Shown here piece by piece: positions 19,271 to 31,612 of a stretch of 64,000 nucleotides of DNA. Under the pieces are notes generated by a model. The model searched no databases. It saw nothing but the letters and a program-made list of their open reading frames with translations, and was not told the DNA's origin. The DNA is from Climacium dendroides (lineage: Eukaryota; Streptophyta; Bryopsida; Hypnales; Climaciaceae): assembly GCA_950106755.1 (NCBI GenBank), contig OX467082.1, positions 22,444,001 to 22,508,000 on the forward strand, in the 5' to 3' direction. The position numbers were made by a program, and so were the translations under genes. The number at the start of each line of letters is the position of its first letter. Position 1 is the stretch's first letter.

Positions 19271-20937
19271 TGTAGATAGGCTAGTAGGGTTAATTTGTTT
19301 GTTTGTTTTTGTACAAATCGGAGTGTAAATATGCAGTAAATGACAAACAATTGGTTGATTTGGAGTCCTATTTGGCCGATTTTGTAGTGTTAAAGTGTGT
19401 TCGATTTGGATAGAATGGGTCATTAGGTGTGGTCTGATGTCCAAGTCGGAAGTTCAGTCGTGGTTGGTAAATGTTTGTAGTTGGTTGGTAGGTTGCTGTC
19501 CAATTAGGATGTTGTTTTGTGATGTCCGAGTTGGCAGGCCGAGATATGTGTGAGTCGCCAAATAGGAATGTCTGGTGATTTAGTTGAAGCTGTCGAGTCA
19601 GTTGGGGTGGTTGAGCTTCGTCTTCCCTAGCTCCTATTTGGGTTGGGTTCTGTCCATTTTTCCTCACCCATTGTTGAACGTTTCCAATGCGTGTCCTAGT
19701 CGGTTTTGGCTGTGTATTTGCTTTCCTGTGTTTGGGTGCGTGTAATTCCCAGTTGGAAGTGTGTCTATGTCAGTCAGAGTTGGTCGGAGTGTTTGTGTGT
19801 TTGAGTGTGTCCTAGTCGGGGATGTGTTTGTGCCAGTGTATGGCGGTGTGGAAGTGTGCGGAGTTATGCAGGAATTCAATGAGGAATTTATCCAAGTCGG
19901 GGGTTGATTTGGAAGAGAAGAGTGGAATGCGAAATTTGTGAAAGTCTGTGTGTTAAAGAAATGAGATGCAGTGAATGCAAGAGGTTCCAAGTTGGTGCAA
20001 ATAGCTAGATTAATTCTAAACTTGGAATAGTAGTTGTGCTGAGAAGATGAGATCCTATTCGGAAGTATTGTGTGATGATGTTTGATCAGGCAGCTTAGTG
20101 CAGTATATAAAATGGAACTAGAGAATGAGAGTTAAATTGTAATGGTGATTTTGATCACCAATTCAGAATTATATGAATTACATTTTCAATCGAATTGGTG
20201 TTACCTATGTTGTATATTGGATGTATGGCTTGTGTATGTGTGTTTAAATGACTTATTTTATGTGATAAATCCTAATTGGAGTATTAGTGTCGTTGTAGTT
20301 ATGGCGCCTTGGTGTTTTAATTGAGTATTTGTCGCGCTAATTGGAGTGAATTGCCTGAGTGATTGTAAGAATTATTTCAAACCAATTTGTAATATGAGTA
20401 TGATTCCCAGTCTGATTGTGAAGAAAGATCCTGTGGTTTCCAAAAGCGAAGACAAGAGCCAAGTTGCCCAAGATCAGCTCAAGTTGGAAGCTTAAAAGTC
20501 TAACCTGGCTGTACTTGGATTACAAACCAAAATTGGAAGTGCTGTACCTACCATCTGTTGTGCCGACTGCCGATTTGGAGATAAAAGGATTTTGCAGAAA
20601 AAAGAAATAAAGAAATTAAAAAGAGATAAATAATATATGTAAAGGCAAAGGATGAAAGATAAAAGAATATAAAAGAAAGAAATAAAAGATAAAGATTAAG
20701 AAACAATTTGGGAGATTCACTTAACCCTTGTGGCCTTTAAGAGTGGAGTGACAAATTTAGCAATTAGTATTATCGCGTAAGGATAGCAATTGCATGTGGT
20801 TAATGAATTTCTTTCTTAAGTCTTGGTTGCAATGACCTATTGGGTACAAATTAGAATCAAATCCTGTTTAATAGTCTCCTTCGGAACGAACTATACTAGT
20901 TGGGTAATTCTGAATTAGGTTCCAACATCCTTCTACA
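19271..20937 (+). repeat. 3' LTR, 1,667 bp
   Basis: Identical in length and borders to the 5' LTR, with two transitions between them (20682 A for 8443 G; 20911 T for 8672 C). All 15 exact motif words are kept, with the U3 cluster at 19367-20062. TATA box at 20104-20112; possible AATAAA at 20606-20611, where the transcript would be polyadenylated. Confidence 0.97.
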
Positions 20938-20942
20938 ATTAT
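20938..20942. repeat. Target-site duplication ATTAT (right)
   Basis: ATTAT directly follows the terminal ACA of the 3' LTR and matches 7027-7031. Confidence 0.95.
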
Positions 20943-21779
20943 ATGAACCAAAGAATGTTGAAAATTAAATGAATTGTATACTTAAATAACTATAAATTGA
21001 ATGTGTTATACACAAGGAATTGATAAAGATGAAAAGTTTATATTTTACTATCTAAACAAATTTTGTATAATGTTGGATGCACTTTTGTCATGCAAAACTA
21101 CCATTGCATTTTTATACAATTTCAATCAAGAAAACCAAATTTGTAATTTCAAAAATCCAAAATTTTATTTTAGTGAACTTTAAAGTTGTTTTTCATATTT
21201 TTTTCATGCTAATTGATTGAAAACCTTTGAAGATGAAATCACAATTCAATTGTATAGATACCAATAGGTAACATCAATATGCACTTCATTTTTCTAGAAT
21301 TAATCTAAAGAAGGTTTCAAAATTAACACTATCAAGGATTTGATATTGCAATGTTGTATAATTAAATTTTGTGAAGGATATACTTGTGTATTGTATATCA
21401 TGACATACTAGTTGCATACATATTGGCAAGAGATAGGAAAAACTTGTGTATGACAAATCACAAGAATGTTTGCCACACTCTAGGATTTCATTGTGAACAT
21501 TGGATGAAATAATTAGATGATATTTCTTATAGGTGAAAACATAACAAATTTTATAACATGAGTTATGACAAGGGTCATGACATTCCCTACTTAATATAAT
21601 AGAAATCCATACAATTGGACCAATAATACACTAACCAATATTTATGATTACATTTGAAACCAAAACTTCAAATTCTTTCTAAATTGATTGTAGATTGAAT
21701 ATTAGTGATTTCAAAAGATTATTTTTCCTTTCAATTAGATTGTTAGGTTTTAATTATCGTGATTTCAAAAGATTTTTTT
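20943..21779. other. AT-rich intergenic DNA
   Basis: Continuation of the AT-rich DNA into which the retrotransposon inserted. No protein similarity or clear repeat structure was seen. Confidence 0.5.
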
Positions 21780-22900
21780 TATCATACTTATTTTTTAAAG
21801 TTGTTTGGAATGATCAATTTTTGAACTTAATGATCCATTTTGTCGTAAGTGCATTAAATATGTCTTTTGGATCAATGAGACCCAAACTGCCATTCTTCTT
21901 TCTTGTGCAATAGTCCTCCTATGCAACTTGAACACAACAATTATGGTCAATCCATGACCACTAAATTTTTTGTAGAGACCCCCTATTTTGCGAATTATTT
22001 TTAGTGACACTCTTCATATAAAGATAAAGAACCAAAGAATAGAAAGCAAAATCAAGTTTATGATTACAACCCTACCAACTAGTGAGAGACAGGATGTGAT
22101 CCATCAAACATGAAGGTATCAACATCATCCATATCCAAGTCCAATCCAAGGGGAGTTCCTAATAATTTTGAAAGTTGTTGTAGACCTGTCTATTGACAAT
22201 CAAAATTTTGCATCTATGATGGTAGGGGATTATCTACGAATTGGTAGGCTACATTCATTCTAAGACCTTTTGCTAAATAGAATATTTCTAACAATTGAAT
22301 AAGGCATTTCATATTTGCTTGTGTGCCTTTAATAGTGTAGTTTGTGTCATTTGCATATTGGATAATCAATTGATGTCTGACATCAAAGGGGAGTAAAATG
22401 CCCTCAATACTCCTTTGGCTCTGTGCTTTTCTATGAAGAGGAACAAATTCAATGAACATATTCGTGGCCAAAATCAATGCCTCTCCTATAAAGAAGAATG
22501 AGTATGGTGCCAATGGACACTCATGTCTTAGAACTCCCCTTGAGACTTTGAAGCAATCCATCTCAATCCCATTGATGCTTACAACCGCTTCAACTCCAAT
22601 GAACATAAGTGAATAAAGTGTGAAGAAACACCCAACGCTTCCATCACTTTCTACAAAAATGGGAAGTGCACAATATTGTAGGCTTTTGTAAAATCAAGTT
22701 TGAGTAGAATCATATTTTGTTTTGATTCTTTGACCCAAGATAATGGTCTCATGAGTAATCAATACATTATCCAAAATGTAACACACTGGAAGAATGGCGG
22801 TTTGATCCTCACTAATCATGTCCACAAGTAGTAGTTGGAGTCTCCTCTATAAGCCTTTGCTACTATTTTATATGCAACATATTTTCAAGTTTTCAAATCA
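21780..22900 (-). pseudogene. Decayed LINE (non-LTR) reverse transcriptase
   Basis: Read on the minus strand, fragments in several frames line up with plant L1-type reverse transcriptase in the right order. They are a stretch like SEDQTA...YILDNVLITHETI (about 22720-22860), then VSINGIE...FKVSRGVLRHECPLAPYSF (about 22480-22600), then QYANDT at about 22330 where the active site is normally QYADDT, and finally a C-terminal GLIDPKD-like block near 21840. Stops and frameshifts separate them and the second catalytic residue region is altered, so it is dead. The 130-codon open stretch 22214-22606 is the best-preserved piece. No poly(A) tail or target duplication was identified. Confidence 0.8.
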
Positions 22901-24374
22901 CAATTATATTGCAATTGTATAAAATAAAATATCCTATTGTTCATAATTCATAAGTAAAATTAACTTACTTTTTGAAATAAATCATAAATTTCATCTTTTA
23001 AGTAAAGAAATCCAATTAATTTGTGCCATAATTCAATTGAATATGTTTTACTAGTAGTGAACATCTATCTCCAAAGCAATCTCTACCTATTTATTAGTGC
23101 ACATTTCATCATGAATTAGTTTATCCATTGATGCATTCATCCATCAAACAACATGACAAAGGTCACAACACAATCATCATAAATTATTTCATTTATCAAT
23201 GCATTCATTCATCAAAGGGCATGACAATATGTTTTTATTGCTATGTACTTGTAGTGTACATTTCAAATTTCTAAATGTGGTTTGATAGTATATTGTAGCA
23301 CAAATAGGCCACAATAAAATTGGAGCATAAATATGATGGCCTTTCTAAAAGAAGATTTTTTCATTTCCATTTTCTATTGAAAAATGATGGTGTTGTTAAA
23401 ATAACAAGCAACTACTTTATGAGAGTTTTTGCCCATAGAGCCCTAGAAATATGGAAAGTGGAATGATAAGTGAAGAACAATGAATCACTAATTTTTTTCA
23501 TTCTTTAAATGAACTTGGTTTGTGAGTAAGGTACTACTCAAATTTCCTTACAAGAACTTTTGTTGATGCAAAGCTTCCTCCCTTTTGGTCCAAAGCTAAC
23601 AAAGAGGGAACAAAACAATCAATTAGGCTTCTATTGTGGAAGCATTGGACTCCAAAGGAAAAAAACAAGGTTTCATTTGGGAGAATGGAGATTCTCTTGA
23701 GCACATTACTTCATTCTTGCACTAAGAATCTACAAGAAAAGTTTTAATAATCTACATTGTACAAATGTTTGAGAACTCATCCAATATTTTACAAACATTT
23801 GGATGAATTAAATTATCAATTTGTGTGTACATATGGTAGATAGCTCCAAAATAGCCCCAAACCCAATTACAACCCCTAGTACTAATTGTGCCATGTTCCA
23901 TCCTCATGTAGTGGAAATTGTAAAGGATTTGCATTATGACAACTTTATAAGTGCAGGACTAAAAGGTTGAAAGGGTTGGAATTGGGTTGAGTAGTCAACA
24001 TTTTTTGAACTCAATGAGAACCACCATTTCTTTTCTATCCATGGAAAAAGGTTCAATCATTGTTCTACAAACTTGAGGGACACTTTTTGATTACCATTGC
24101 AATTGTGTAGGAAATCAATAGACCCATTAGAATCTAAATGGATATATTTATTTTTAAATGAACTCACTAAAATACATGTTTAAAAAAAATCTCCTTTTTG
24201 CCATTTTACCTACAATTTTATTTATTTTTTAATTAGACATGTCTTGATATGTGCAACAACAAAAGTTGACAATAGGTCATCCTTTGGTCCTACCATAGAA
24301 GATGGGTACACCCGAAATCACACCCTCCCTAAAGTCACCATCATCACTCTGTCTACATCTCCGAAACCAATACA
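22901..24374. other. Intergenic DNA, nothing recognised
   Basis: AT-rich sequence with short open stretches only. Some of it (23100-23230) repeats phrases such as CAACATGACAA and CATCATAAATTA, but no defined element was found. Confidence 0.4.
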
Positions 24375-24741
24375 TAAGGTAGAACTACCCATTACCACCA
24401 TTTACCCAATTCCCCCACCTACATGTTCCTCCCATTTCCATCACTGGCTCATCTTATTACCACAATCTTACTCATCCATGATCATGATGGCAATGCACTA
24501 GCGAGCGGAGCCCACGCTTCAACAATGGTCTGGTCATGCTTTACCAAGGGTCTACTCACAGTTTTACATTTCAGCTTTGAAAAATCACAAAAAAATTCAA
24601 TTCTTGTCAGAATGTCTTCATTTTTTTTTGCAATCAACTTCTCTCAAACAATTCAATCTCTGAAAAATATGAGAGCTCATAAATAGCTTCTCCAAAGTAC
24701 CTAGATAGCAAATCTGTATGGTAATGGGTAGTTCTACCTTA
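24375..24741 (+). mobile_element. MITE, family 1, 367 bp, with perfect 23-bp inverted ends
   Basis: The left end TAAGGTAGAACTACCCATTA (first 20 of 23 bases, 24375-24397) is perfectly inverted at 24719-24741. The outermost TA on both sides fits a TA target duplication, as in Tc1/mariner-type MITEs. There is no transposase, so it is non-autonomous. A diverged copy in opposite orientation is at 33611-33987. Short open frames inside it are not genes. Confidence 0.85.
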
Positions 24742-25054
24742 CCTCGTATGCTGAAGAAACAATTTTTGCACCTCTACCCCCCAAAAAAGCTTTTTTTGAA
24801 ACTTCATAACTTTGACATACAATACCCAAATGCCTCATTCTTTGGTGCGTTGGAACCTCCTTTCCGACAGTCCCACTTGCCCCCATTTTGCATTGACTAC
24901 CAAGTGAGTCAATGAAAAACTTGACCCGTCTAACTCAATCACAACAACTGGTCACAGTACCCCAAAGTGGCAGTTTTCTGTGGGTCTTCATTCTTCAAGG
25001 GCTGGACGTTCAAAGGAACATTGAAGTCAACCTGACTTCCCAAACCTGACTTCC

Positions 25055-25110
25055 CAAAGAAAAAGAAAAAGAAAGAAAAAGAAAAAAAAAGAAAAAAGAA
25101 AAAGAAAAGA
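25055..25110. repeat. Purine-only AAGAAAAAG stretch
   Basis: Over 50 bases of A with single G residues, strongly strand-asymmetric. It precedes a GC-rich patch (25230-25400). Confidence 0.6.
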
Positions 25111-25229
25111 GCCGCATCTTCAGACTAATAAAATAACAATGAATTAAGAATCACTAAACTTGTGGCTGAGAAGTACGTTCGCCGTCGGAAAATCATCTCA
25201 GTTTTGTCAAAATGGAAAGAAACGACTGA

Positions 25230-25400
25230 TTTTCTGAGCGGCGAGAGAGATGGAGGCGACAGAGGCTGCGGCCAGGTGGGCCCGCATGGGTCCGGGAGGG
25301 GAGGGGGTGTCCGAGAGGGGAGGGGGGGGGTGGGGGGTCCGGGACTGAGGGTGTCCCGGGGAGCCCTGCAGGCAGGCAGGCACATGCAAAAGAGGGCTCC
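25230..25400. other. GC-rich, G-run patch with quadruplex potential
   Basis: An isolated island of high GC in AT-rich DNA. About 25299-25345 on the plus strand carries successive runs such as GGGAGGGGAGGGGG, GAGGGGAGGGGGGGG and GGGGGG, which could fold as G-quadruplexes. A 153-codon opening across it (25162-25623) is low-complexity Gly/Arg sequence and matches nothing known. It could be a former promoter or CpG island, but no gene is visible nearby. Confidence 0.45.
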
Positions 25401-25864
25401 CTTCCAGAATTCTCCATGTGTGTGCTCCATGATGATGTCAGTGAGTCCTTTTGAAAATTCCTTTGAAAAATATGCAATCAGTCTGTCTGTCCGTCCGTCG
25501 GTCCTCGTTTGGACAGATGACAGCGATTCAACACAAAAAAAAAGAAGAAAAAAAAGGGAAAAAAGGGAAAAAAAAACAAAAAAAATATTTGGAAAACCCC
25601 CCCAAAAAAAACAAGCCCTGTGAGGAACACATGCCTGCCTGCGACATTTGACTCCATTGCTGACTAAACTTAAGTTAGTCTTACATAATTTAAAATTTTA
25701 GATTGACCGGACTGATATTTCCGTCCAGTTCTGAGTAAGTTACGACTGGGCTAAAATTAGATGAGTTTGTATGGTTTGTAGTACTACTACTATAGTTTTT
25801 AATGATCCAAAGCAAAGCAGCAGGGACCCATGTTGAATGTGGGAAGGGAAGGCAATGAAGGGAC

Positions 25865-26155
25865 TACACCTAATTTTGACCACTTCCTAAAACCGACCAC
25901 GGCCGAGATTCTTGCCTAAAATGTAACTCCCGCTATCCATAAAAGCTGGTTGGTTTTAAAAACACTTATTTTCAACACTTTGAGAATTTGTAGTTTACTC
26001 ATGCGAACAGTGTCCGGAAAACGCAATTTTAAGAGAATCTTGAATCCCCCTTCTGACTACAGTACCCCCAAGATCCCACCCCAAAGAAAATTCTTTGATA
26101 TAATAATGAGAATCATGTTGAATTGCTTAATATTTGTGCAATTTCAGGTGTAGTT
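25865..26155 (+). repeat. Dispersed repeat, partners near 38495 and 58030
   Basis: Words such as ACCTAATTTTGA, GATTCTTGCCTAAAATGTA, AGAGAxxTTxGAATCCC and CAATTTCAGGTGTAGTTT recur in order at about 38495-38745. A shorter version (CTTGCCTAAAATATA) lies at about 58030-58130. It has no coding capacity and is probably an old mobile element. Confidence 0.5.
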
Positions 26156-27349
26156 TACCCTTGGTATTTGTTGCATTGTTAGAAGTTGCTACGATAGAGA
26201 AGCCTATTACCATGCAAACTAGCGATCTCAATATCTTTGGGCCAACTCCAAGAAGGGCACTTGTTTTTCAAAGGTGTGCATGTTCTTGTTTTGCAAATTG
26301 AACCTACGTGGAATTATAATTTTTTCGATTAAAATTGTAATTTTTATGAATTTATAAAGTGGTCTACCCTAAAATTACAAAACCATTCAAAGAGTGGAAT
26401 CATGAACATCTTGTAAACAACCCATAATTGCTCTCCCATTGCAATTATATAGAAGTTCAAGATGCCATGCACCATCTCCAAACTAAAATGAACCTTTGGC
26501 TCCCAACGTGCACCCCTTGCCATATCTATTACCACCCTTTTGCAAATATAAAATTACTTTGCTAGTGTCCTCATTAAGTCACACAATCATTGCAATGATT
26601 TTTTCATAAACTGTCTAGATTTGGATAATGTATTGAATGGTATTAGGGCCAAAATTAGGATGATGAAATTGGGCAACGAATGGAAATGTGCCTGTCTACC
26701 TTACAAATTAACATCTAAGGCAAGCCACGATCCTATTTGAATTACAATTTAATGGCATAAGATATACACAAATATCTTTGTGGTAGGAGTATAATTTTTT
26801 TTCTAATTGGGTGCCAAGATCAAAAGTTTTGTTGTCCAAAATTTTGTCTTGCAAGGTAGAAAGTTGTAAGTAAGGGGTGCAAAATTCCTCTTCTACTTTT
26901 GAAAATTGACAAACAAAATGTAACCAACATTATGAAGTACTGATGCAACTATACAAAAAAATAACCATATGTAGTGCAAAAATCCTCAGTTTAGAAAGAG
27001 TTAAAATTTGTTGAACCTTTCAAGATGGGTTTAGAAAAAAAATTCTTGTTAACTTAAATTTTGAATTTTTTTTCATGCATTCCCATAGTAGTTTCATACA
27101 AATTTGTGTGTTCAAGTTTCAAGAAAGATATTATTTTTTCAATATGTACCATTATCCTAACAATTGACAATTTTTGTCCAAAATGTGCCCTAGTTCTTTA
27201 AAGATCAAATTTCAACTTTGCATGCAAAGTACAAAAACCTCACACCCAAAGGAATAAAAGTCTACCATAATAATTTAGTAGTATTGAAAAAAATACATTT
27301 GATCTATTTTCAAAATCTAATATCTTGTAATTCTTGTAATCAATCCATC

Positions 27350-27600
27350 CCTTAAATGACATTGTTTGTTTGTTGTTTGTAACGGTAAGATCTCCTAGAC
27401 CATATGTCTTCTAGTCATATTTTTGGTACTATTGGAAAGCTCTCTACAAAGAAGGATGTGTAGGTTTTGTCTTGTGGCATTTGGATCTTCAACAAGAAAA
27501 TATATTAAATTTCACAGCTTTTAATAGTTAAAAAAAATAGAAATTTACTTTTATTTTACTTTTTGGTTGTAGCAACAACACATGGCTATACTAGAGTGTA
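27350..27600 (+). repeat. About 250-bp dispersed repeat, copy 1 of 3
   Basis: Shares an ordered series of words with 49325-49592 and 52890-53131: TTTGTTTGTTT at the start, then AGATCTCCTAGACC, GGTACTATTGGAAAGCTCTC, a TTACTTTTA block, GGCAACAGCACA-like sequence, and an end near ACACTAG. All three are in the same orientation. Coding capacity is absent. Confidence 0.6.
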
Positions 27601-27959
27601 TTTGAAATGTTTTTTTGCAAGTTTTCATAAATACAATAGTTTAAGGCAAGATCTAATAGTTGAGAGTAAAAAAATAAATTTTATTTTCTCTCATTGTATA
27701 AGAAATGACAATTTTCAGTGCATGGTACAAAAATTTATATTTCAACCTTTCAATATTTTGAACAAAGAAAATTTTTAAAAGAAAGAAAAACAAAATTAAA
27801 AAATTTATTGGACAATCAAAGGATGAAGCATCATGGACTACACCAAAAACTAACTTTTAAAAGTTAGTTTTATATAAAATGTTTCTATAGGACAGTTCTG
27901 AATTTTAGTTTGCATTTTTTAATATAAATTTTTTCAATTTGTCAATTAACCTCTACTTG

Positions 27960-29160
27960 GATGTGTTGCATGCAAACGTTGGTTTTGACCTTATCTTTTT
28001 GGAACTCAAATGCTTTCCTTTCAAATCCCTTCCCAATGTAAGTCTTTGATGCTTCCTTACCTTTTCAATCAAATTCTATACTATGCATCATGTAAATTAC
28101 TTGAATTTGTTTTACATCATTCCTACATCTTTGCCACATTATTTTCACATTGATACTAAACCTTTACATCATTTTACATCAAACCACCTTTTTTTCATTT
28201 TTTAGATTTTTTAGATTTTCGTGTCAATTGATTGGAAGGTCTTTTCAATGTTATCCTGAATGGACCAAGTAGTAAATCCAACAACTACTACCAAAGTTGT
28301 TGGACATTAGGCTAAGGGTGCATAAAAATATACTACACATGGATTTTCACATCTTTTCAACATGCATGTCACATCCTTTTCACATTTGTGATACACCTAT
28401 TCACATCAATCCCACCTCTTTTTTCCACTTCTTTTTTCCATTCTTGCCACACTTCTGTATTTGATGTCTTTGCTAGATTTTTTTTAATATCTTTGCCATG
28501 TCTTTTTCCACTCTTAAAAGGTCAAGTGCTCAAGGTTGAGATGACACATATTGTACCCAATTCTACTTCAATTATATTTATTCTTATAAGATAAAACATT
28601 TGAGATGCCAGTGATAAATAAGAAAGTTAAGTCCACTTCACATCATATCTAAGATATTGCGTAACCCTACTTCAAAAATGAATAGGATGGGTGCATGCAA
28701 ACAAATCCTTGGAATGTGCTTTTCACATCTTTTGTACATCCAAATCACATCCTTTTCATATTTGTGATCCACCTATTTACATCAATTCCACCTTTTTCAC
28801 ATCTCTACTACACATCTCTACTTGTTGTCCTTGCCACATTTTTCTTACATCTTTGTTATATTTTTTTTCTCTATTCTTAAAAAGTCACGTGTATAGGATT
28901 GAGATGATATATATCAATCCAATCTTACTTCAATTATTTTCCAATTCTCACAAGGTAAGATATTAGAGGTGGTAAATATAAAAGTCAGGTCCACTTCACA
29001 TCATATCTATGACAAATGTTGTATGACCCTACTTCAAAAATGGATAGAATGGGGTGCAAATAAATCCTTTGGACATGTTTGGATGAAGATACCCAACTCA
29101 GCTCTTCAACTTCAATTGTCTTCATACCTTATGTCACACAACCAAATAGCCTAATTTTTT
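27960..29160 (+). repeat. CACATC-rich duplicated locus A
   Basis: The segment aligns throughout with 34960-36830. Both begin with a stretch like TTTCAATCAAATTC, continue through GGAAGGTCTTTT and GTAGTAAATCCAA, and then hold tandem-like units of about 350 bp. Each unit starts TTCACATCTTTT, contains CACATTTGTGATxCACCTAT and ends GGGTGCATGCAAACAAATCC (ends near 28708 here, 36375 in locus B). Two units are seen here. It is noncoding, probably an old non-autonomous element or satellite-like array. Confidence 0.65.
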
Positions 29161-31211
<2,051 letters not shown>

Positions 31212-31314
31212 TTCAATGAATATAACAAAACTGGTAGCTTTGAGTTGTTTTTGACTCAACATAAAATGGCCTTGGGGACTTCAAGGTTAATTTGTCCCCT
31301 CAAAGACAGTGACA

Positions 31315-31612
31315 TTACTAGAGTTTTTGTTTTTGGCTTTCTAGTACCAGATTGCACTAGAAAAAAAACACCAATTTGGCCAAAAAAATGTGAATTTTTT
31401 TGCCAAAAAGCTTCAAACCAAAAAACAAACTTGGATGAAACCACCAGATTGTGGACAAAAGATAAAATTAGGCACGTGTGATATGTACGAACGTGATCTT
31501 TTCTATCCACATATTGAATGTTGAAATTTGAAGCACCTCCATAACATTTCATATCACCACTTTGGCACTTCACAAAAAAAATGAAAAAAATGAAAAAACC
31601 AAACCAAACCAA
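31315..31612 (+). mobile_element. Short repeat element, relative of the nested insertion at 35435
   Basis: It contains the same ordered words as 35435-35716: GGCTTTxTAGTACCA, then TTGxACTAG, TTGGATGAAA, TTGAATGTTGAAATTTG, and TTTCATATCACCACTTTGG followed by an A-rich tail with AAAATGAAAAAA. The ends are less clear here than in the other copy. Confidence 0.55.

Larger units (their letters stand above)
7032..20937 (+). mobile_element. Complete Ty3/gypsy LTR retrotransposon (Athila/Tat-like), 13.9 kb, motif-saturated
   Basis: This is a full-length plus-strand element: 5' LTR 7032-8698, PBS 8702-8719, gag leader from 8790, gag-pol 9174-15377, a G7 tract at 15473-15479, an A-rich spacer, a second long frame 16395-19235, a polypurine-like GTGTGGGG just before 19271, and 3' LTR 19271-20937. 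Target duplications are ATTAT on both sides. The domain order protease, RT, RNase H, integrase is that of Ty3/gypsy. The tRNA-Asp-type PBS, the absence of a chromodomain and the extra 3' frame point to the Athila/Tat side of the family; the exact lineage is uncertain. The LTRs differ by two transitions only (8443/20682 and 8672/20911), so insertion is recent. The element carries 77 exact CCNANTNGG words, described separately. Confidence 0.96.

Noticed and set aside
7032..20937. Explaining the CCNANTNGG words as MADS-box CArG sites
   Set aside because: CArG boxes are 10 bp with six A/T between CC and GG. Here the spacing is one base shorter and C or G is common at the free positions (CCAAGTCGG, CCGAGTTGG). 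A few 10-bp variants such as CCAAAATTGG exist but are a minority.
7032..20937. Explaining the motif as a protein repeat such as Pro-Asn-Trp
   Set aside because: The word is just as dense in noncoding LTR and spacer, and in coding DNA it is read in all three phases.
25162..25623. 153-codon open frame across the GC island
   Set aside because: Low-complexity Gly/Arg then Lys-rich sequence, overlapped by openings on the other strand. GC-rich DNA lacks stops by composition.
28340..28970. CACATC-rich repeats as a CRISPR-like array
   Set aside because: Units are about 350 bp and degenerate, without regular short spacers, and the genome is a plant nuclear one.
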